From Entoloma clypeatum (Eukaryota > Basidiomycota > Agaricomycetes > Agaricales > Entolomataceae), in contig OY751495.1 of assembly GCA_963565915.1 (NCBI GenBank), positions 1,426,001-1,490,000 of the forward strand: a stretch of 64,000 nt of DNA, read 5' to 3'. Position 1 is the stretch's first letter; each line of letters begins with the position of its first letter. Positions 19,770 through 31,257 of the stretch are shown piece after piece. Position numbers and translations under genes: made by a program. The notes beneath the pieces were generated by a model that saw nothing but the letters and a program-made list of their open reading frames with translations, ran no database searches and was not told where the DNA came from.

Positions 19770-19818
19770 TGATAAGTAAAAGTGATGGCATCGTCCGCAT
19801 ACCGTAGAGTCCGTAACA
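19770..19818 (-). repeat. 5' LTR of Gypsy-B, U3 end
   Basis: agtaaaagtgatggc...gagtccgtaaca is similar to 6350-6395 in the other LTR and gives the LTR start TGTTACGG on the minus strand, as in Gypsy-C. Confidence 0.8.
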
Positions 19819-20640
19819 AGAACCAAAACAAAGAATTTTGAAACAGCTCACAAGAGTGTTCGCCCATGCCTTTTGTTGATTCATCGAAAGGTTGACATGG
19901 TTTGAAAATTTGTTGACCTTACAAAACTTATCGGGGCTGCATGCCTGACAAGTTGTGAGTTTATTCTCTAGCATTTTCAGTTGTTTGTTTTCTCGCTTCA
20001 TGAAGTTGTCATCTTCACCACTTGCATCATCATTGAGGTCATTGTTCTCATCATCAAGATTCATGATTGAAGTTGAAGGTGGTGGATGTGTCAATGTTTG
20101 GGCTGTTGAGACTCCTCATCCTCCTCAGAGGCACTATCTTCTGCTCATTTCCTCTTCCAATTCTGTTTTGGCTCTGTTTTGGACTTCTTGGGGCCTTTTG
20201 GTGGTGGCTTAATGCTTATTTCTTGGTCTACCACATTCAAAGATGGTGATTGTGAAGGAAATATAGTGCTCTGGTCAATGGTGTCACCTTCCTCTTGGGG
20301 TTTGGGTGATTGAGATGCAATCTTCTTTGCATCTTTAGCAGCAGCACGTTCAGTGCTTTTCCTTTTTCTCTGGCTTCTTCATGCAGCAGTTTTTTGACTT
20401 CTCATGTCACAAATTGATCAGCCATCTGCTAATTGTCAACTTCACCAACACCACATACCTTCATTTTCTTGCCAGAAAATTATGCAGTGCCCTTCATATA
20501 CATTATATACATTATATAGAACTCATCATCTGAATATTGGACCTTCAGGACAAACGTGAAAGCTTGCATAGCAAAGGGATAGTGAAAAACTGTCATTGTG
20601 CCCACCGCATTATTCAATGACAGAACAAAAACAAAACCAA
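19819..20640 (-). pseudogene. Unknown gene fragment truncated by Gypsy-B
   Basis: On the minus strand a broken coding sequence can be followed. It starts around 20610 with FTFVLKVQYSDDEFYIMY, then KGTA-stop-FSGKKMKV, a likely intron (gtatgtgg...ttagcag), MADQFVT-stop-EVKKLLHEEA, a Lys/Ser/Pro-rich stretch (ERAAAKDAKKIASQ) and finally, after a frame change near 20094, a Glu/Asp-rich and Cys segment (CQACSPDKFCKVNKFSNHV, later NQQKAWANTLV). The gene ends where the Gypsy-B LTR begins. I do not recognise the family, though this Cys plus KAWANTL pattern recalls hypothetical proteins multiplied in mushroom genomes. Stops include TGA at likely former CGA codons. Confidence 0.4.
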
Positions 20641-21103
20641 GTACATGGTGCCCTCAGGAAATGCTAGGAGAAGATGCTCCTAGCACTGATAGTCAGCCCA
20701 TTGAGATTGAGGATGCTACGGCTCACCGATGCTGGACGAGGGAAAGTAGCTGAGTTTCAAAAGTGTTGAAGTGTACTGACAAGACAGATCCATAGACAGT
20801 CAGAGTTCACCCCTCGATTAAGTAAACTTATGAAGTCAAGAGCTGATACATATTCCATAGATAATAAGTGAAATGACTGAACGTCACGATATGGCCTTGC
20901 ACTGCTCAAACGAACTACCAATGGTAAGAAGAGTAGACGTTCTCGCCCGAAGCATAGTACTGCACGCGATTTAAGTGAATATGCAACGAGCCAAGTGAAG
21001 AATGCGCAGATACATCTCTTTATGAAGGGGTGCCACGAAATCCACGTGGCCGCCCGATCAACTCCGCCTCCAAAAAGACGCCGAGTGCCTGGAAGCTGCC
21101 ACC
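20641..21103. other. Intergenic region upstream of TMEM19
   Basis: No gene is visible. It should contain the TMEM19 promoter; I see no clear TATA box. Confidence 0.5.
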
Positions 21104-22048
21104 ATGAACGACTTGGTGTTGGCAACGCTTGTCGCGAGTTTGTTGAGTTTGCATGGCTTGCGCAAGAAGTCCCTGTCTCCGAACGGGGCGCTAACTGCAT
21201 TCATGGTTGGGCTTCTCACGATGGCAGGGGGCCTGCGAGTGTTCGGCGTAACACTTATTACCTTTTACCTGGTGGGAAGTCGTGCAACTAAATGTGAGTA
21301 AACGGGTTTTTAGTAAATGAGTTGATACTGACGGGGTGCAGATGGGAAGCAACGCAAAGCACGGTTGGAGGAAGGGTATGTGGAGGGAGGCTATCGCAGT
21401 GGATCGCAGGTGCTTTGCAACAGCTGTTGGGCGGTCTTGGCCGTGACGGTGTGGAATGCAATGTATGTTCCAGGAAGCATTCAAGCACGCGTAACAGGCG
21501 GAGGACTAGTAGGAGGAGGAAGAGCATTCGACGGGGCAGTCTGGTGTGCGGTTGAGAGTGGAGGTGGGTGGAGCAGAAGTCTCGTGTTCGCGTTTTTGGG
21601 CCATTTTGCATGCTGTCTTGGGGATACATTGGCATCGGAGCTGGGGATCCTGAGCAAGGAAGAGCCACGGCTGGTGACGACGCTGCGAAAGGTGCCACGG
21701 GGGACGAACGGGGGGATGTCGGGATTTGGGACCACGTGCTCTGTTTTTGGTGGAGCGGTGATTGGTGGGGTGATGGGTGTGTGCATCGCGGTGGAGAACG
21801 GGGCGTGTGGAAGTGGAGTGGTGGGAGAGCTGGTGGCGTTGGGTGCGTTCGCGGGGGGGTTCGGGAGTCTGGTGGATTCGGTGCTCGGCGCGACTGTCCA
21901 GCAGACGCGGTATTCGCCGGAACGAAAGCTAGTCACGGAGACAGGTGGGGAGGCGATAAACGGGTGGAATATTCTGACGAACAATCAGGTCAATCTACTG
22001 TCCAGCTTGATCACTGCGGGCCTCTTGGCCTGGATGACGTCATCATAA
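21104..22048 (+). CDS. TMEM19 (DUF92) integral membrane protein
   Basis: Two exons (21104-21293 and 21342-22048) joined over a 48-bp GT-AG intron give 298 residues. The N-terminus is a chain of hydrophobic helices (MNDLVLATLVASLLSLHGL; NGALTAFMVGLLTMAGGLR) followed by the conserved SRATKYGKQRKARLEEGY joint across the intron. Later helices are Gly-rich (FGTTCSVFGGAVIGGVMGV; AFAGGFGSLVDSVLGATVQ), with the family motif GWNILTNNQVNLLSSLI near the C-terminus. TMEM19/DUF92 proteins are multi-pass membrane proteins of poorly known role; some plant and bacterial relatives act in phytyl/isoprenoid phosphate metabolism. The gene ends only 48 bp before the glycogen synthase ATG on the same strand. An identical copy appears at 30265-31209 (see gap). 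Confidence 0.88.
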
Positions 22049-22096
22049 TTGATTTCCGTTTAATTCCCTACTGTGAATTTTTTCGACCAACGCACA

Positions 22097-24686
22097 ATGT
22101 CTGCCACTTCTCTGTCTGAGCAGCCCGCCCGTCAGTCGCAGCCCGGTATTCCGACACCGCCCCCCCGCGATGTCGCCAACTCCCTCCTCTTCGAGTGCGC
22201 ATGGGAGGTCGCCAACAAGGTCGGCGGCATCTACACCGTCATCAAAACAAAGGTCCCCGTCACTGTCTCCGAGTATGGCGATAGATACTGCCTCATCGGC
22301 CCTCTCTCCTACAAGACCGCACCCATGGAGGTCGAACAGGTCGAGCCCTCAGACCCTCATCTCGCTGCCTCCCTCGACGCCATGCGTGCACAAGGCGCCA
22401 AGGCCCTCTATGGTCGATGGCTTATCGAGGGCAATCCCCACGTCCTTCTCTTTGACATCGGATCTCAATACTCCCGCCTAGACGAGTGGAAAGGCGATCT
22501 CTGGAATCTCGCTGGCATACCCAGTCCGCCCAGTGACCAAGAGACCAACGAGTCCATTATTCTCGGTTATCTCGTCGCCTGGTTCTTAGGCGAGGTACGG
22601 AAAATTTTCCCTTGTTTCCCCGCCTTATCTTCCCTGATCCCGCCATCAGTACGTCGCACGGCAGCTTACTACCGCTGTCATTGCCCACTTTCACGAATGG
22701 CAAGCCGGCGTCGCCATCCCGCTCTGCCGCAAGCGTCACATCGACGTCACCACCGTCTTCACCACTCACGCCACTCTCCTCGGTCGCTACCTCTGCGCCG
22801 GATCTGTTGACTTTTACAACAATCTCCAGTACTTTGACGTCGATCACGAGGCCGGGAAGCGTGGTATATACCACCGATATTGCATCGAGCGCTCCGCTAC
22901 TCACTGTGCCGATGTTTTTACCACCGTCTCCCACATCACTGCGTATGAGAGCGAGCATCTCCTCAAACGCAAACCAGACGGCGTGTTGCCGAATGGCCTT
23001 AATGTCGTCAAGTTTCAGGCTATGCACGAGTTTCAAAACCTGCATTCCAGGAGCAAAGAGAAGATCAATGAGTTCGTCCGTGGACACTTCTATGGTCACT
23101 ATGATTTCGATCTTGATAATACCCTTTACGTGTGTTCTGTCTTGCGATCAGTCGTCGCTGACTGACATGTTCCTCTTGTAGATGTTTACAGCTGGCCGGT
23201 ATGAGTACCGAAACAAGGGTGTAGACATGTTCATCGAATCATTAGCGCGCCTCAACCACCGGCTACAAAAGGCTGGTTCCAATCTCACCGTTGTGGCCTT
23301 TATCATCATGCCCGCTGCTACTCACTCTTATACTGTCGATGCCCTCAAGGGTCAGGCTGTCACCAAACAGTTGAGGGATGCTGTCCGTGAGATTCAAGAA
23401 CGTGTCGGCGAGCGCTTGTTTGACCATGCTGCTCGTGTTCATGGGTGTGTACAATGATCCCTTTTTCGTGTATTTTTTCTTGACTTTTTCCCCAGTGATG
23501 CCGTCCTGCAGCCAACCCCGGAGACCTTATTATCATCCGAAGATCTTATACTTCTGAAGCGGCGTATATTCGCTTTGAAACGCAATTCACTCCCGCCAGT
23601 CACAACGCACAACATGGCTGACGATGCCAACGACCCCATCCTCAATCAAATTCGCCGCGTGAAGCTCTTTAATGCGAGCTATGATCGCGTCAAGGTCGTT
23701 TTTCACCCTGACTTCCTGAACTCGAACAACCCTATCCTCGGTTTGGACTACGAAGAGTTTGTGAGAGGATGTCATCTGGGCGTATTCCCGAGTTATTATG
23801 AGCCGTGGGGCTACACGCCTGCAGAGTGCACGGTTGTGAGTATCAACCATACAGCATCTTAATTGTTCATAATTACTCATCATGGGTATGTAGATGGGTA
23901 TTCCGAGTATCACAACCAACCTGTCGGGCTTTGGCTGCTTCATACAAGACCTGATCGACCGCCCCAATGACGAAGGCTGCTACATCGTTGACCGACGCTC
24001 AAAGTCTGTCGAGGACTCGGTGAACCAGCTCGCAGACTACATGCTTACGTTCTGTAACAAGACACGGCGGCAGAGGATCAACCAGCGGAACCGCGTCGAG
24101 CGGCTCAGTCCCTTGTTGGATTGGAAGAATTTGGGGGTTGAGTACACCAAGGCAAGGTTACTGGCGCTGAGGAGGGCCTACCCCGATGCATTCTACGGTT
24201 GGGAAGAGGAGAGCGGCGAGGAGGAGGGTGGATATTTTCATGATCAGGCCGCAGGGTACTTCAAGAGTATGGGAAGTATGCCAGCGAGCCCGAAGTTGAG
24301 AGGCATGGCGACGCCTGGGGATATGGGGACGTTGACAGAGGAGGTGTGTCGATCTCCTTTCCCTTCCATTCATTCCAACGCTGACACGTGGGTTCAGATG
24401 CAAAGGCTCGAGACGAGCGACTATAATGGCGGGTATCAATGGCCTGCGGGAGACGAGGAGGATTCTTATCCTTTGTATGTTCCTCTCACTTCCGTCTGGC
24501 TTATTATAGTGAATTCATCGAATATGACTTAGCCCACTGGTGATGAAAGTGCGCTCGCGCGCTGGATCGATCAAGAGTGGGGCAAGCACGCCTGGAGGCG
24601 GTGTTTTCATGAGCTTGAGCGAGGGTGACTTGAAGCGGGCAGACGACGCGCTCAGCAAGGTCAACGGGATCGTGGCCTCGTCATAA
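22097..24686 (+). CDS. GSY1: Glycogen [starch] synthase (GT3 family)
   Basis: Seven exons (22097-22594, 22650-23129, 23182-23444, 23496-23835, 23894-24343, 24398-24474, 24533-24686) joined by GT-AG introns of 51-58 bp give 753 residues without a frame error. The enzyme extends alpha-1,4-glucan chains from UDP-glucose. Motifs: the N-terminal nucleotide-sugar binding [45 protein letters not shown]; the catalytic [17 protein letters not shown] spanning the fourth intron; and the Arg cluster [20 protein letters not shown], which in yeast and animals binds glucose-6-phosphate. The tail is Ser/Gly-rich and may be the phosphorylated regulatory end. Length fits the fungal and animal family. Symbol by analogy with yeast. 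Repeated at 31258-33847 through the contig overlap. Confidence 0.95.
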
Positions 24687-24941
24687 TCATAAAGAGTTGG
24701 AACGATGTCGGGCTGCAATGGCTCGACGATGACTAGACATGGACTCGGAACTCATTCTCGCTATGCTTGGTACTTATGTGCAGAGCGCTTACTCCTCCAG
24801 CTTTCTGCTTTCATTATGCGTTGTCCGTTGTTTTGTGTGCATATACTTAGATGAATTTTATACCATGAGTATACCCTTGACATTTCGGGCCGGCGTTCCG
24901 ATGTAACTGTACAGTTCAACAAGCCACCACCGCACAGCCAC
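24687..24941. other. 3' flank of glycogen synthase up to the gap
   Basis: Non-coding. Identical to 33848-34102. A long minus ORF crossing the Ns is an artefact of the gap. Confidence 0.8.
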
Positions 24942-25141
24942 NNNNNNNNNNNNNNNNNNNNNNNNNNNNNNNNNNNNNNNNNNNNNNNNNNNNNNNNNNN
25001 NNNNNNNNNNNNNNNNNNNNNNNNNNNNNNNNNNNNNNNNNNNNNNNNNNNNNNNNNNNNNNNNNNNNNNNNNNNNNNNNNNNNNNNNNNNNNNNNNNNN
25101 NNNNNNNNNNNNNNNNNNNNNNNNNNNNNNNNNNNNNNNNN
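24942..25141. other. Assembly gap (200 N)
   Basis: Exactly 200 undetermined bases, typical of a fixed-size scaffold gap. The 8,961 bp to its left (15981-24941) recur to its right (25142-34102). Confidence 0.98.
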
Positions 25142-26098
25142 AAACTCACCACCGCCATCAAAACGCCAAGTTTTAATTGTCGTATTGAATTGGTTTTTAA
25201 CCATGGCATTAAAATCACGAAGTGCAGAGTGTGCATCGGATTTTAGTCTCAATAAAGAGATCCAGGCGTGTGATGTGTAGTCATCGACAAAGCTGATATA
25301 ATAATTATATTTGCTATAAGTCGCCTTCTTGAATTGCTTTAAATCCGAATGGATTAGCTCAAGAGGTGCTTTAGCGCGTGTCTGAGATGGTGGGAAAGAT
25401 TTTGAAGGCATCTTTCCAAGAGCGCATCCTTTGCAGGGTCGCTCAGTGGACGGTTTGTCCACTCCATTGAAACCTTTGACATGTTTAGAAGCATGTCGCA
25501 GTACTTCATGTGAAGGGTGTCCGAATCGCTTGTGCCAAGTGTCATAATCAACAGACTGTGAGACACTAAGACTAACCAAGTGTATTCGTTCCTCTTTAAT
25601 GATTGTGGCGTTTAGCCAATAAATTGATTCGTTTGCCTTATGAGGATAACACATAAACAAAGGAAGACCTGAATTGGTCTTTAGCGTGATCGAACCAAAT
25701 CGTCCGCTAATTTCATTTCCTTGTTTAAGGATCTCGCCTACAGATAAAAGACGAACGTCTAAATCTGGTATATAATAAACGGGTGATAGGCGAGTTATTT
25801 TGTTTTGTTTTCTCCCATTTTTCTTGATGGTGTGATTAATCAACACCGTCCCTTGTCCAAGAATCTGAATAGTGTGACCTTTTTGTGCAATTTGCACAGA
25901 TTGACGATCTTTTAGTGGGGTATACTCAATGAAATCATTGATATCATAAGTAAAGTGCAATGATGCACCTGAATCAAGAATCCAATTGGATTGATTCTGT
26001 TTCTTACATTCAGCACAATTCGCATAATGAGAATTTATTTGCGCTATAAGCGCGTGTACAGCAGATGATAAAAATACATTGGACCGCCGTCCATTCAC
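25142..26098 (-). CDS. Copia-B Pol, N-terminal part (second representation)
   Basis: Protease, GAG-pre-integrase finger and the first part of the integrase core up to FDGGGEF, then the gap. Identical to 15981-16937. Any frame continuing through the Ns is spurious. Confidence 0.85.
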
Positions 26099-27571
26099 TC
26101 ATCTCCAAAGAGGCTTCTGTGAAGTATTTGTTAACTGCATTGTACGTGCTTTTGAATGTGAAACATACCCCATGTCGTCGTTGTTTCCATCACCATGGGA
26201 AACTTCATACTCCATATAGTCATTGACGTATCCTTCATCGTAATAGCCCCTTATGGTGGGGGCTATGTCTTCTGTCTCCATCTCATCGGCCAAGCTGATT
26301 CTACTCAGCGTTTCTTCGAAAACCGGAATGCGGTGATTCCGGGGGTCCATTGTCGGAGGCGCTGAGAGCGGCCTTGACGTTGCAGCTTCATTACGTTGAA
26401 GCGCAGGAACCTCGACGAGGCGAGTTAGATTCTGAGCTGTTGGAGGAACACCAATGCTGTTAGCCAGTGTGCGCGCTCCATCCAGGTCCGTGAAAGGGCC
26501 TGGGCCAGGAATATTACCGATCGCAAGCGATTGGTTGTTCCTAATCCTCCAATCGGTGGATGATGAGGGGTGCAGAGTGAAGATAGACCCATTTTTGTAA
26601 ATGACCGTGTTGGGCAAGGTCTGGATTGGGAGCTGCCCATCAGGGGCGCTATTCATGGCAGAGGAGGCAAAATGCGCCTTCTCTTTACCTTTCCAGGGTC
26701 CTTTGCCCTTGGTCTTCCTGGCAGAAGTTCCACGTCCCTTGCCTTTCCAGGGCTTGGAGTGCTGATGCAAATGCTGCTGGTTAGCAGCCGGTCCTTCCGA
26801 AGATCCCTGAGAGGGTCCAGTGCGAGGCTGGTACTTCGGGGGGTTAGGACAAGCGCGTTTTACCGCAGAGATTTTGTTCACGTGAGCGCTTCCTTGGGAC
26901 TGTGGAGCATGCGGGTTTTTACGGAAGTATTCCGAGCGTACTTGCTCGATTACTTTCTCAATCTTGAGTACAGCGGATTGATCTCCGCTAGGTGCCACAT
27001 AGTGTACCGCATCAAAAAGGATGCTATGTACTAGACCATCATAGCCTTGAGGCAGTCCATTCAGGATCATCATGATCCGGACGAACTTGGGGATGTCTAT
27101 GTGGTTGTGCTCGAGTCATTGAAAAAGGGTCTGCATCTTATCGATGCCAGATAAAGGATCGGCGGGAGAAAGAGAGGTGCGGAGGAGTTGCTGAAAATCA
27201 GCAAAGATGGTGGACGGGCCGACCGTGGACAGTTTGACAGCAATCAGGTCCCACATCTCCTTGGAGGTTTTAGCTCCCTTGATGTGATGGACGAGAGAGT
27301 CCGAAATGGACATCTGAATTAGGCCTTGGGCCTGATCGTCCTGCTCATGCCAAGTGTTTAACTTATCTTGGAAGTCTGTCTCTTTAGGGTCAACCGGAAT
27401 CTTTTTATCGCCGGTGACGATCCTCCACACTTTAGCAGCCTTGAGGTAGGCGCTCATTTTCTCCTGATAGATGGAGAAGTTTGTGGTGGTGAGTTTGGGA
27501 ACGGAGGAAGCAAGGTCGAGTTTCGAGTTTGAAGACATGATGATGCTGGGAAACATAAATAGAATCAGCAT
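26099..27571 (-). CDS. Copia-B Gag (second representation)
   Basis: Same as 16938-18410, with the same two in-frame TGA codons (27116-27118 and 26099-26101). The single base difference to block 1 lies here. Confidence 0.8.
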
Positions 27572-27627
27572 ATGAAATATCGAAAAAGCGCATCAGAAAA
27601 TAAATAGACGAGCTGCCTTGTCGATCA

Positions 27628-28464
27628 TCATTCTTCGTTCCCTGTTTGGTCTAGTGGTAGCATATGAAATGCCATCACTAATTCTACCCAATTGTCATGT
27701 GCGCCCTGAGTGCTGTGTTGCCCACAGGTGCAAGATCCTCCCTGAATAGGGAGCATGACTTCATTCACTCTGTTCGCCGCTTCAATTAAGGAGTCATTAT
27801 CTGGCAACCGAACTTGTCGGGTCGGAGGCGAAAGAGGAGGTGCCCCGTGTGCTTCAGGGATGGTCCCATCATCAACATACACGGGCGGAGGATCCGTGGG
27901 ATCTCCATCTTGGGTAGGTACTGCAACAGGTACCTCAGTACGGCGATTACGCCGTCTACGGTTTAGAACTCGAGTCCTGGCTGTTCCTGCATCACACGTA
28001 GCACACGAGTAGTCAAAGGTGGTGTTGTCTATGCAATGCCTTGGGCAATGCTGACTGTCAACAACAAGTTGTCGACACACCCCGCAACGTGCAACGATGC
28101 GTCCATTGTCATCATGACCTGCAGGGACTGAACCCTGTGCCGTTGGCACCATCTGGACTTGCTCTCGTGATACGATCATTGTAACAGGGATTCTCTCAAG
28201 TAATCGATCAAGAATGACCCACTGAAAGGTACATTCAATACCTCGAATACTTCGAGGTTCACCGTTAAGGGAACCATCGAGCTCGATGTATTCGATACTG
28301 AGGAAACCAGTCTCCAGGCTAGCATACAAAGCGGATGCTGCCAATAATAGCGCAAAAGCTAAGATACTTAGAGCATGCGGCGCTAGGGCCGGGGCCCATA
28401 ACCTAATAATGTAACCGACATAGGCAGCCCAAAGGGCGCTCAAGATGTAACGGTACGAAGGCAT
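27628..28464 (-). CDS. Copia-B upstream membrane/Cys-rich ORF (second representation)
   Basis: Identical to 18467-19303; not independent support for its conservation. Confidence 0.6.
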   Translation of the reverse strand: MPSYRYILSALWAAYVGYIIRLWAPALAPHALSILAFALLLAASALYASLETGFLSIEYIELDGSLNGEPRSIRGIECTFQWVILDRLLERIPVTMIVSREQVQMVPTAQGSVPAGHDDNGRIVARCGVCRQLVVDSQHCPRHCIDNTTFDYSCATCDAGTARTRVLNRRRRNRRTEVPVAVPTQDGDPTDPPPVYVDDGTIPEAHGAPPLSPPTRQVRLPDNDSLIEAANRVNEVMLPIQGGSCTCGQHSTQGAHDNWVELVMAFHMLPLDQTGNEE

Positions 28465-28752
28465 GAAGGAAGCTCCACTAACCTGGTAAAGAGTAACTAA
28501 AGATATTCTAGAAGCTGGACTAGCTTGTTAGTTAACTCAAAGAACTGGGGTGTTCAAGAAGTTAGGATTCATCGTACTAAATACATGGGTATTTATACTA
28601 ATCCAATATGCGCACGGACCATTGTACAAACAATACATAAACAAGTCATGCGTCCGTGGTTATACCATAAACTCACATATATGGTAATAGTGACTTATAG
28701 TCACTTCCTGTGACAAGCACATAGTGCGACATATCTGGCGATATGTTCAACA
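28404..28752 (-). repeat. 5' LTR of Copia-B (second representation)
   Basis: Matches 19243-19591. Confidence 0.9.
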
Positions 28753-28979
28753 CCGACATCTGCCAATCCAAAATCTAGGACCACGTCAAAGAATGGGGTG
28801 CAACACATAAGTTGAAGCCAGGTCCTTTCTGCAAGACATTGGACTTGTTGCATCCATTCATCCGCTACTCCGCTCCGACTGCTCCGATGCATCCAATGTT
28901 TTCCAACATTGAAAAACACGCTACGTGATATGATAAGTAAAAGTGATGGCATCGTCCGCATACCGTAGAGTCCGTAACA
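28753..28979. repeat. Gypsy-A type LTR right part plus Gypsy-B LTR end (second representation)
   Basis: 28753-28930 matches 19592-19769 and 28931-28979 matches 19770-19818. Confidence 0.85.
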
Positions 28980-29801
28980 AGAACCAAAACAAAGAATTTT
29001 GAAACAGCTCACAAGAGTGTTCGCCCATGCCTTTTGTTGATTCATCGAAAGGTTGACATGGTTTGAAAATTTGTTGACCTTACAAAACTTATCGGGGCTG
29101 CATGCCTGACAAGTTGTGAGTTTATTCTCTAGCATTTTCAGTTGTTTGTTTTCTCGCTTCATGAAGTTGTCATCTTCACCACTTGCATCATCATTGAGGT
29201 CATTGTTCTCATCATCAAGATTCATGATTGAAGTTGAAGGTGGTGGATGTGTCAATGTTTGGGCTGTTGAGACTCCTCATCCTCCTCAGAGGCACTATCT
29301 TCTGCTCATTTCCTCTTCCAATTCTGTTTTGGCTCTGTTTTGGACTTCTTGGGGCCTTTTGGTGGTGGCTTAATGCTTATTTCTTGGTCTACCACATTCA
29401 AAGATGGTGATTGTGAAGGAAATATAGTGCTCTGGTCAATGGTGTCACCTTCCTCTTGGGGTTTGGGTGATTGAGATGCAATCTTCTTTGCATCTTTAGC
29501 AGCAGCACGTTCAGTGCTTTTCCTTTTTCTCTGGCTTCTTCATGCAGCAGTTTTTTGACTTCTCATGTCACAAATTGATCAGCCATCTGCTAATTGTCAA
29601 CTTCACCAACACCACATACCTTCATTTTCTTGCCAGAAAATTATGCAGTGCCCTTCATATACATTATATACATTATATAGAACTCATCATCTGAATATTG
29701 GACCTTCAGGACAAACGTGAAAGCTTGCATAGCAAAGGGATAGTGAAAAACTGTCATTGTGCCCACCGCATTATTCAATGACAGAACAAAAACAAAACCA
29801 A
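28980..29801 (-). pseudogene. Unknown gene fragment (second representation)
   Basis: Matches 19819-20640 with the same stops. Confidence 0.4.
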
Positions 29802-30264
29802 GTACATGGTGCCCTCAGGAAATGCTAGGAGAAGATGCTCCTAGCACTGATAGTCAGCCCATTGAGATTGAGGATGCTACGGCTCACCGATGCTGGACGA
29901 GGGAAAGTAGCTGAGTTTCAAAAGTGTTGAAGTGTACTGACAAGACAGATCCATAGACAGTCAGAGTTCACCCCTCGATTAAGTAAACTTATGAAGTCAA
30001 GAGCTGATACATATTCCATAGATAATAAGTGAAATGACTGAACGTCACGATATGGCCTTGCACTGCTCAAACGAACTACCAATGGTAAGAAGAGTAGACG
30101 TTCTCGCCCGAAGCATAGTACTGCACGCGATTTAAGTGAATATGCAACGAGCCAAGTGAAGAATGCGCAGATACATCTCTTTATGAAGGGGTGCCACGAA
30201 ATCCACGTGGCCGCCCGATCAACTCCGCCTCCAAAAAGACGCCGAGTGCCTGGAAGCTGCCACC
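29802..30264. other. Intergenic region upstream of the second TMEM19 representation
   Basis: Matches 20641-21103. No gene is visible. Confidence 0.5.
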
Positions 30265-31209
30265 ATGAACGACTTGGTGTTGGCAACGCTTGTCGCGAGT
30301 TTGTTGAGTTTGCATGGCTTGCGCAAGAAGTCCCTGTCTCCGAACGGGGCGCTAACTGCATTCATGGTTGGGCTTCTCACGATGGCAGGGGGCCTGCGAG
30401 TGTTCGGCGTAACACTTATTACCTTTTACCTGGTGGGAAGTCGTGCAACTAAATGTGAGTAAACGGGTTTTTAGTAAATGAGTTGATACTGACGGGGTGC
30501 AGATGGGAAGCAACGCAAAGCACGGTTGGAGGAAGGGTATGTGGAGGGAGGCTATCGCAGTGGATCGCAGGTGCTTTGCAACAGCTGTTGGGCGGTCTTG
30601 GCCGTGACGGTGTGGAATGCAATGTATGTTCCAGGAAGCATTCAAGCACGCGTAACAGGCGGAGGACTAGTAGGAGGAGGAAGAGCATTCGACGGGGCAG
30701 TCTGGTGTGCGGTTGAGAGTGGAGGTGGGTGGAGCAGAAGTCTCGTGTTCGCGTTTTTGGGCCATTTTGCATGCTGTCTTGGGGATACATTGGCATCGGA
30801 GCTGGGGATCCTGAGCAAGGAAGAGCCACGGCTGGTGACGACGCTGCGAAAGGTGCCACGGGGGACGAACGGGGGGATGTCGGGATTTGGGACCACGTGC
30901 TCTGTTTTTGGTGGAGCGGTGATTGGTGGGGTGATGGGTGTGTGCATCGCGGTGGAGAACGGGGCGTGTGGAAGTGGAGTGGTGGGAGAGCTGGTGGCGT
31001 TGGGTGCGTTCGCGGGGGGGTTCGGGAGTCTGGTGGATTCGGTGCTCGGCGCGACTGTCCAGCAGACGCGGTATTCGCCGGAACGAAAGCTAGTCACGGA
31101 GACAGGTGGGGAGGCGATAAACGGGTGGAATATTCTGACGAACAATCAGGTCAATCTACTGTCCAGCTTGATCACTGCGGGCCTCTTGGCCTGGATGACG
31201 TCATCATAA
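30265..31209 (+). CDS. TMEM19 (second representation)
   Basis: Exons 30265-30454 and 30503-31209, identical to the gene at 21104-22048. Most probably the same locus shown twice because the contigs overlap. Confidence 0.85.
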
Positions 31210-31257
31210 TTGATTTCCGTTTAATTCCCTACTGTGAATTTTTTCGACCAACGCACA

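Larger units (their letters stand above)
6201..19818 (-). mobile_element. Gypsy-B: degenerate chromovirus (Ty3/Gypsy) with nested insertions
   Basis: The minus-strand order from the right is: 5' LTR (19818-19770 joined to 12421-12096), self-priming PBS (12084-12094), gag (about 12080-10573), protease/RT/RNase H/integrase (about 10490-7114), a decayed chromodomain (about 7115-6935), an extra small ORF (6801-6430) and a truncated 3' LTR (6395-6201). It is closely related in gene content and order to the complete Gypsy-C at 44720-51327. Stops and frameshifts occur every few hundred bases, so it is inactive. The interval 12422-19769 is a later insertion, annotated separately. Confidence 0.88.
15981..24941 (+). 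repeat. Block 1 of the 8,961-bp duplicated segment
   Basis: Offset 9,161 bp from block 2. All coordinates and protein frames I compared agree; the only difference I noticed is G at 17286 versus A at 26447. The block ends exactly at the gap, and block 2 begins exactly at the other side of the gap. Confidence 0.95.
25142..28752 (-). mobile_element. Copia-B, second representation (5' part only)
   Basis: The minus-strand 5' LTR (28404-28752), PBS (28392-28403), upstream ORF, gag and the first 319 or so codons of pol are present; the rest is cut by the gap. It matches 15981-19591. It very probably represents the same locus. Confidence 0.9.

Noticed and set aside
22557..23099. Minus and alternative plus ORFs within glycogen synthase
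   Set aside because: They are shadows of exon 2; the spliced sense frame carries all conserved motifs.
24761..26098. A 445-codon minus frame running through the N gap
   Set aside because: It joins the glycogen synthase 3' flank to Copia pol only because undetermined codons are read as open.
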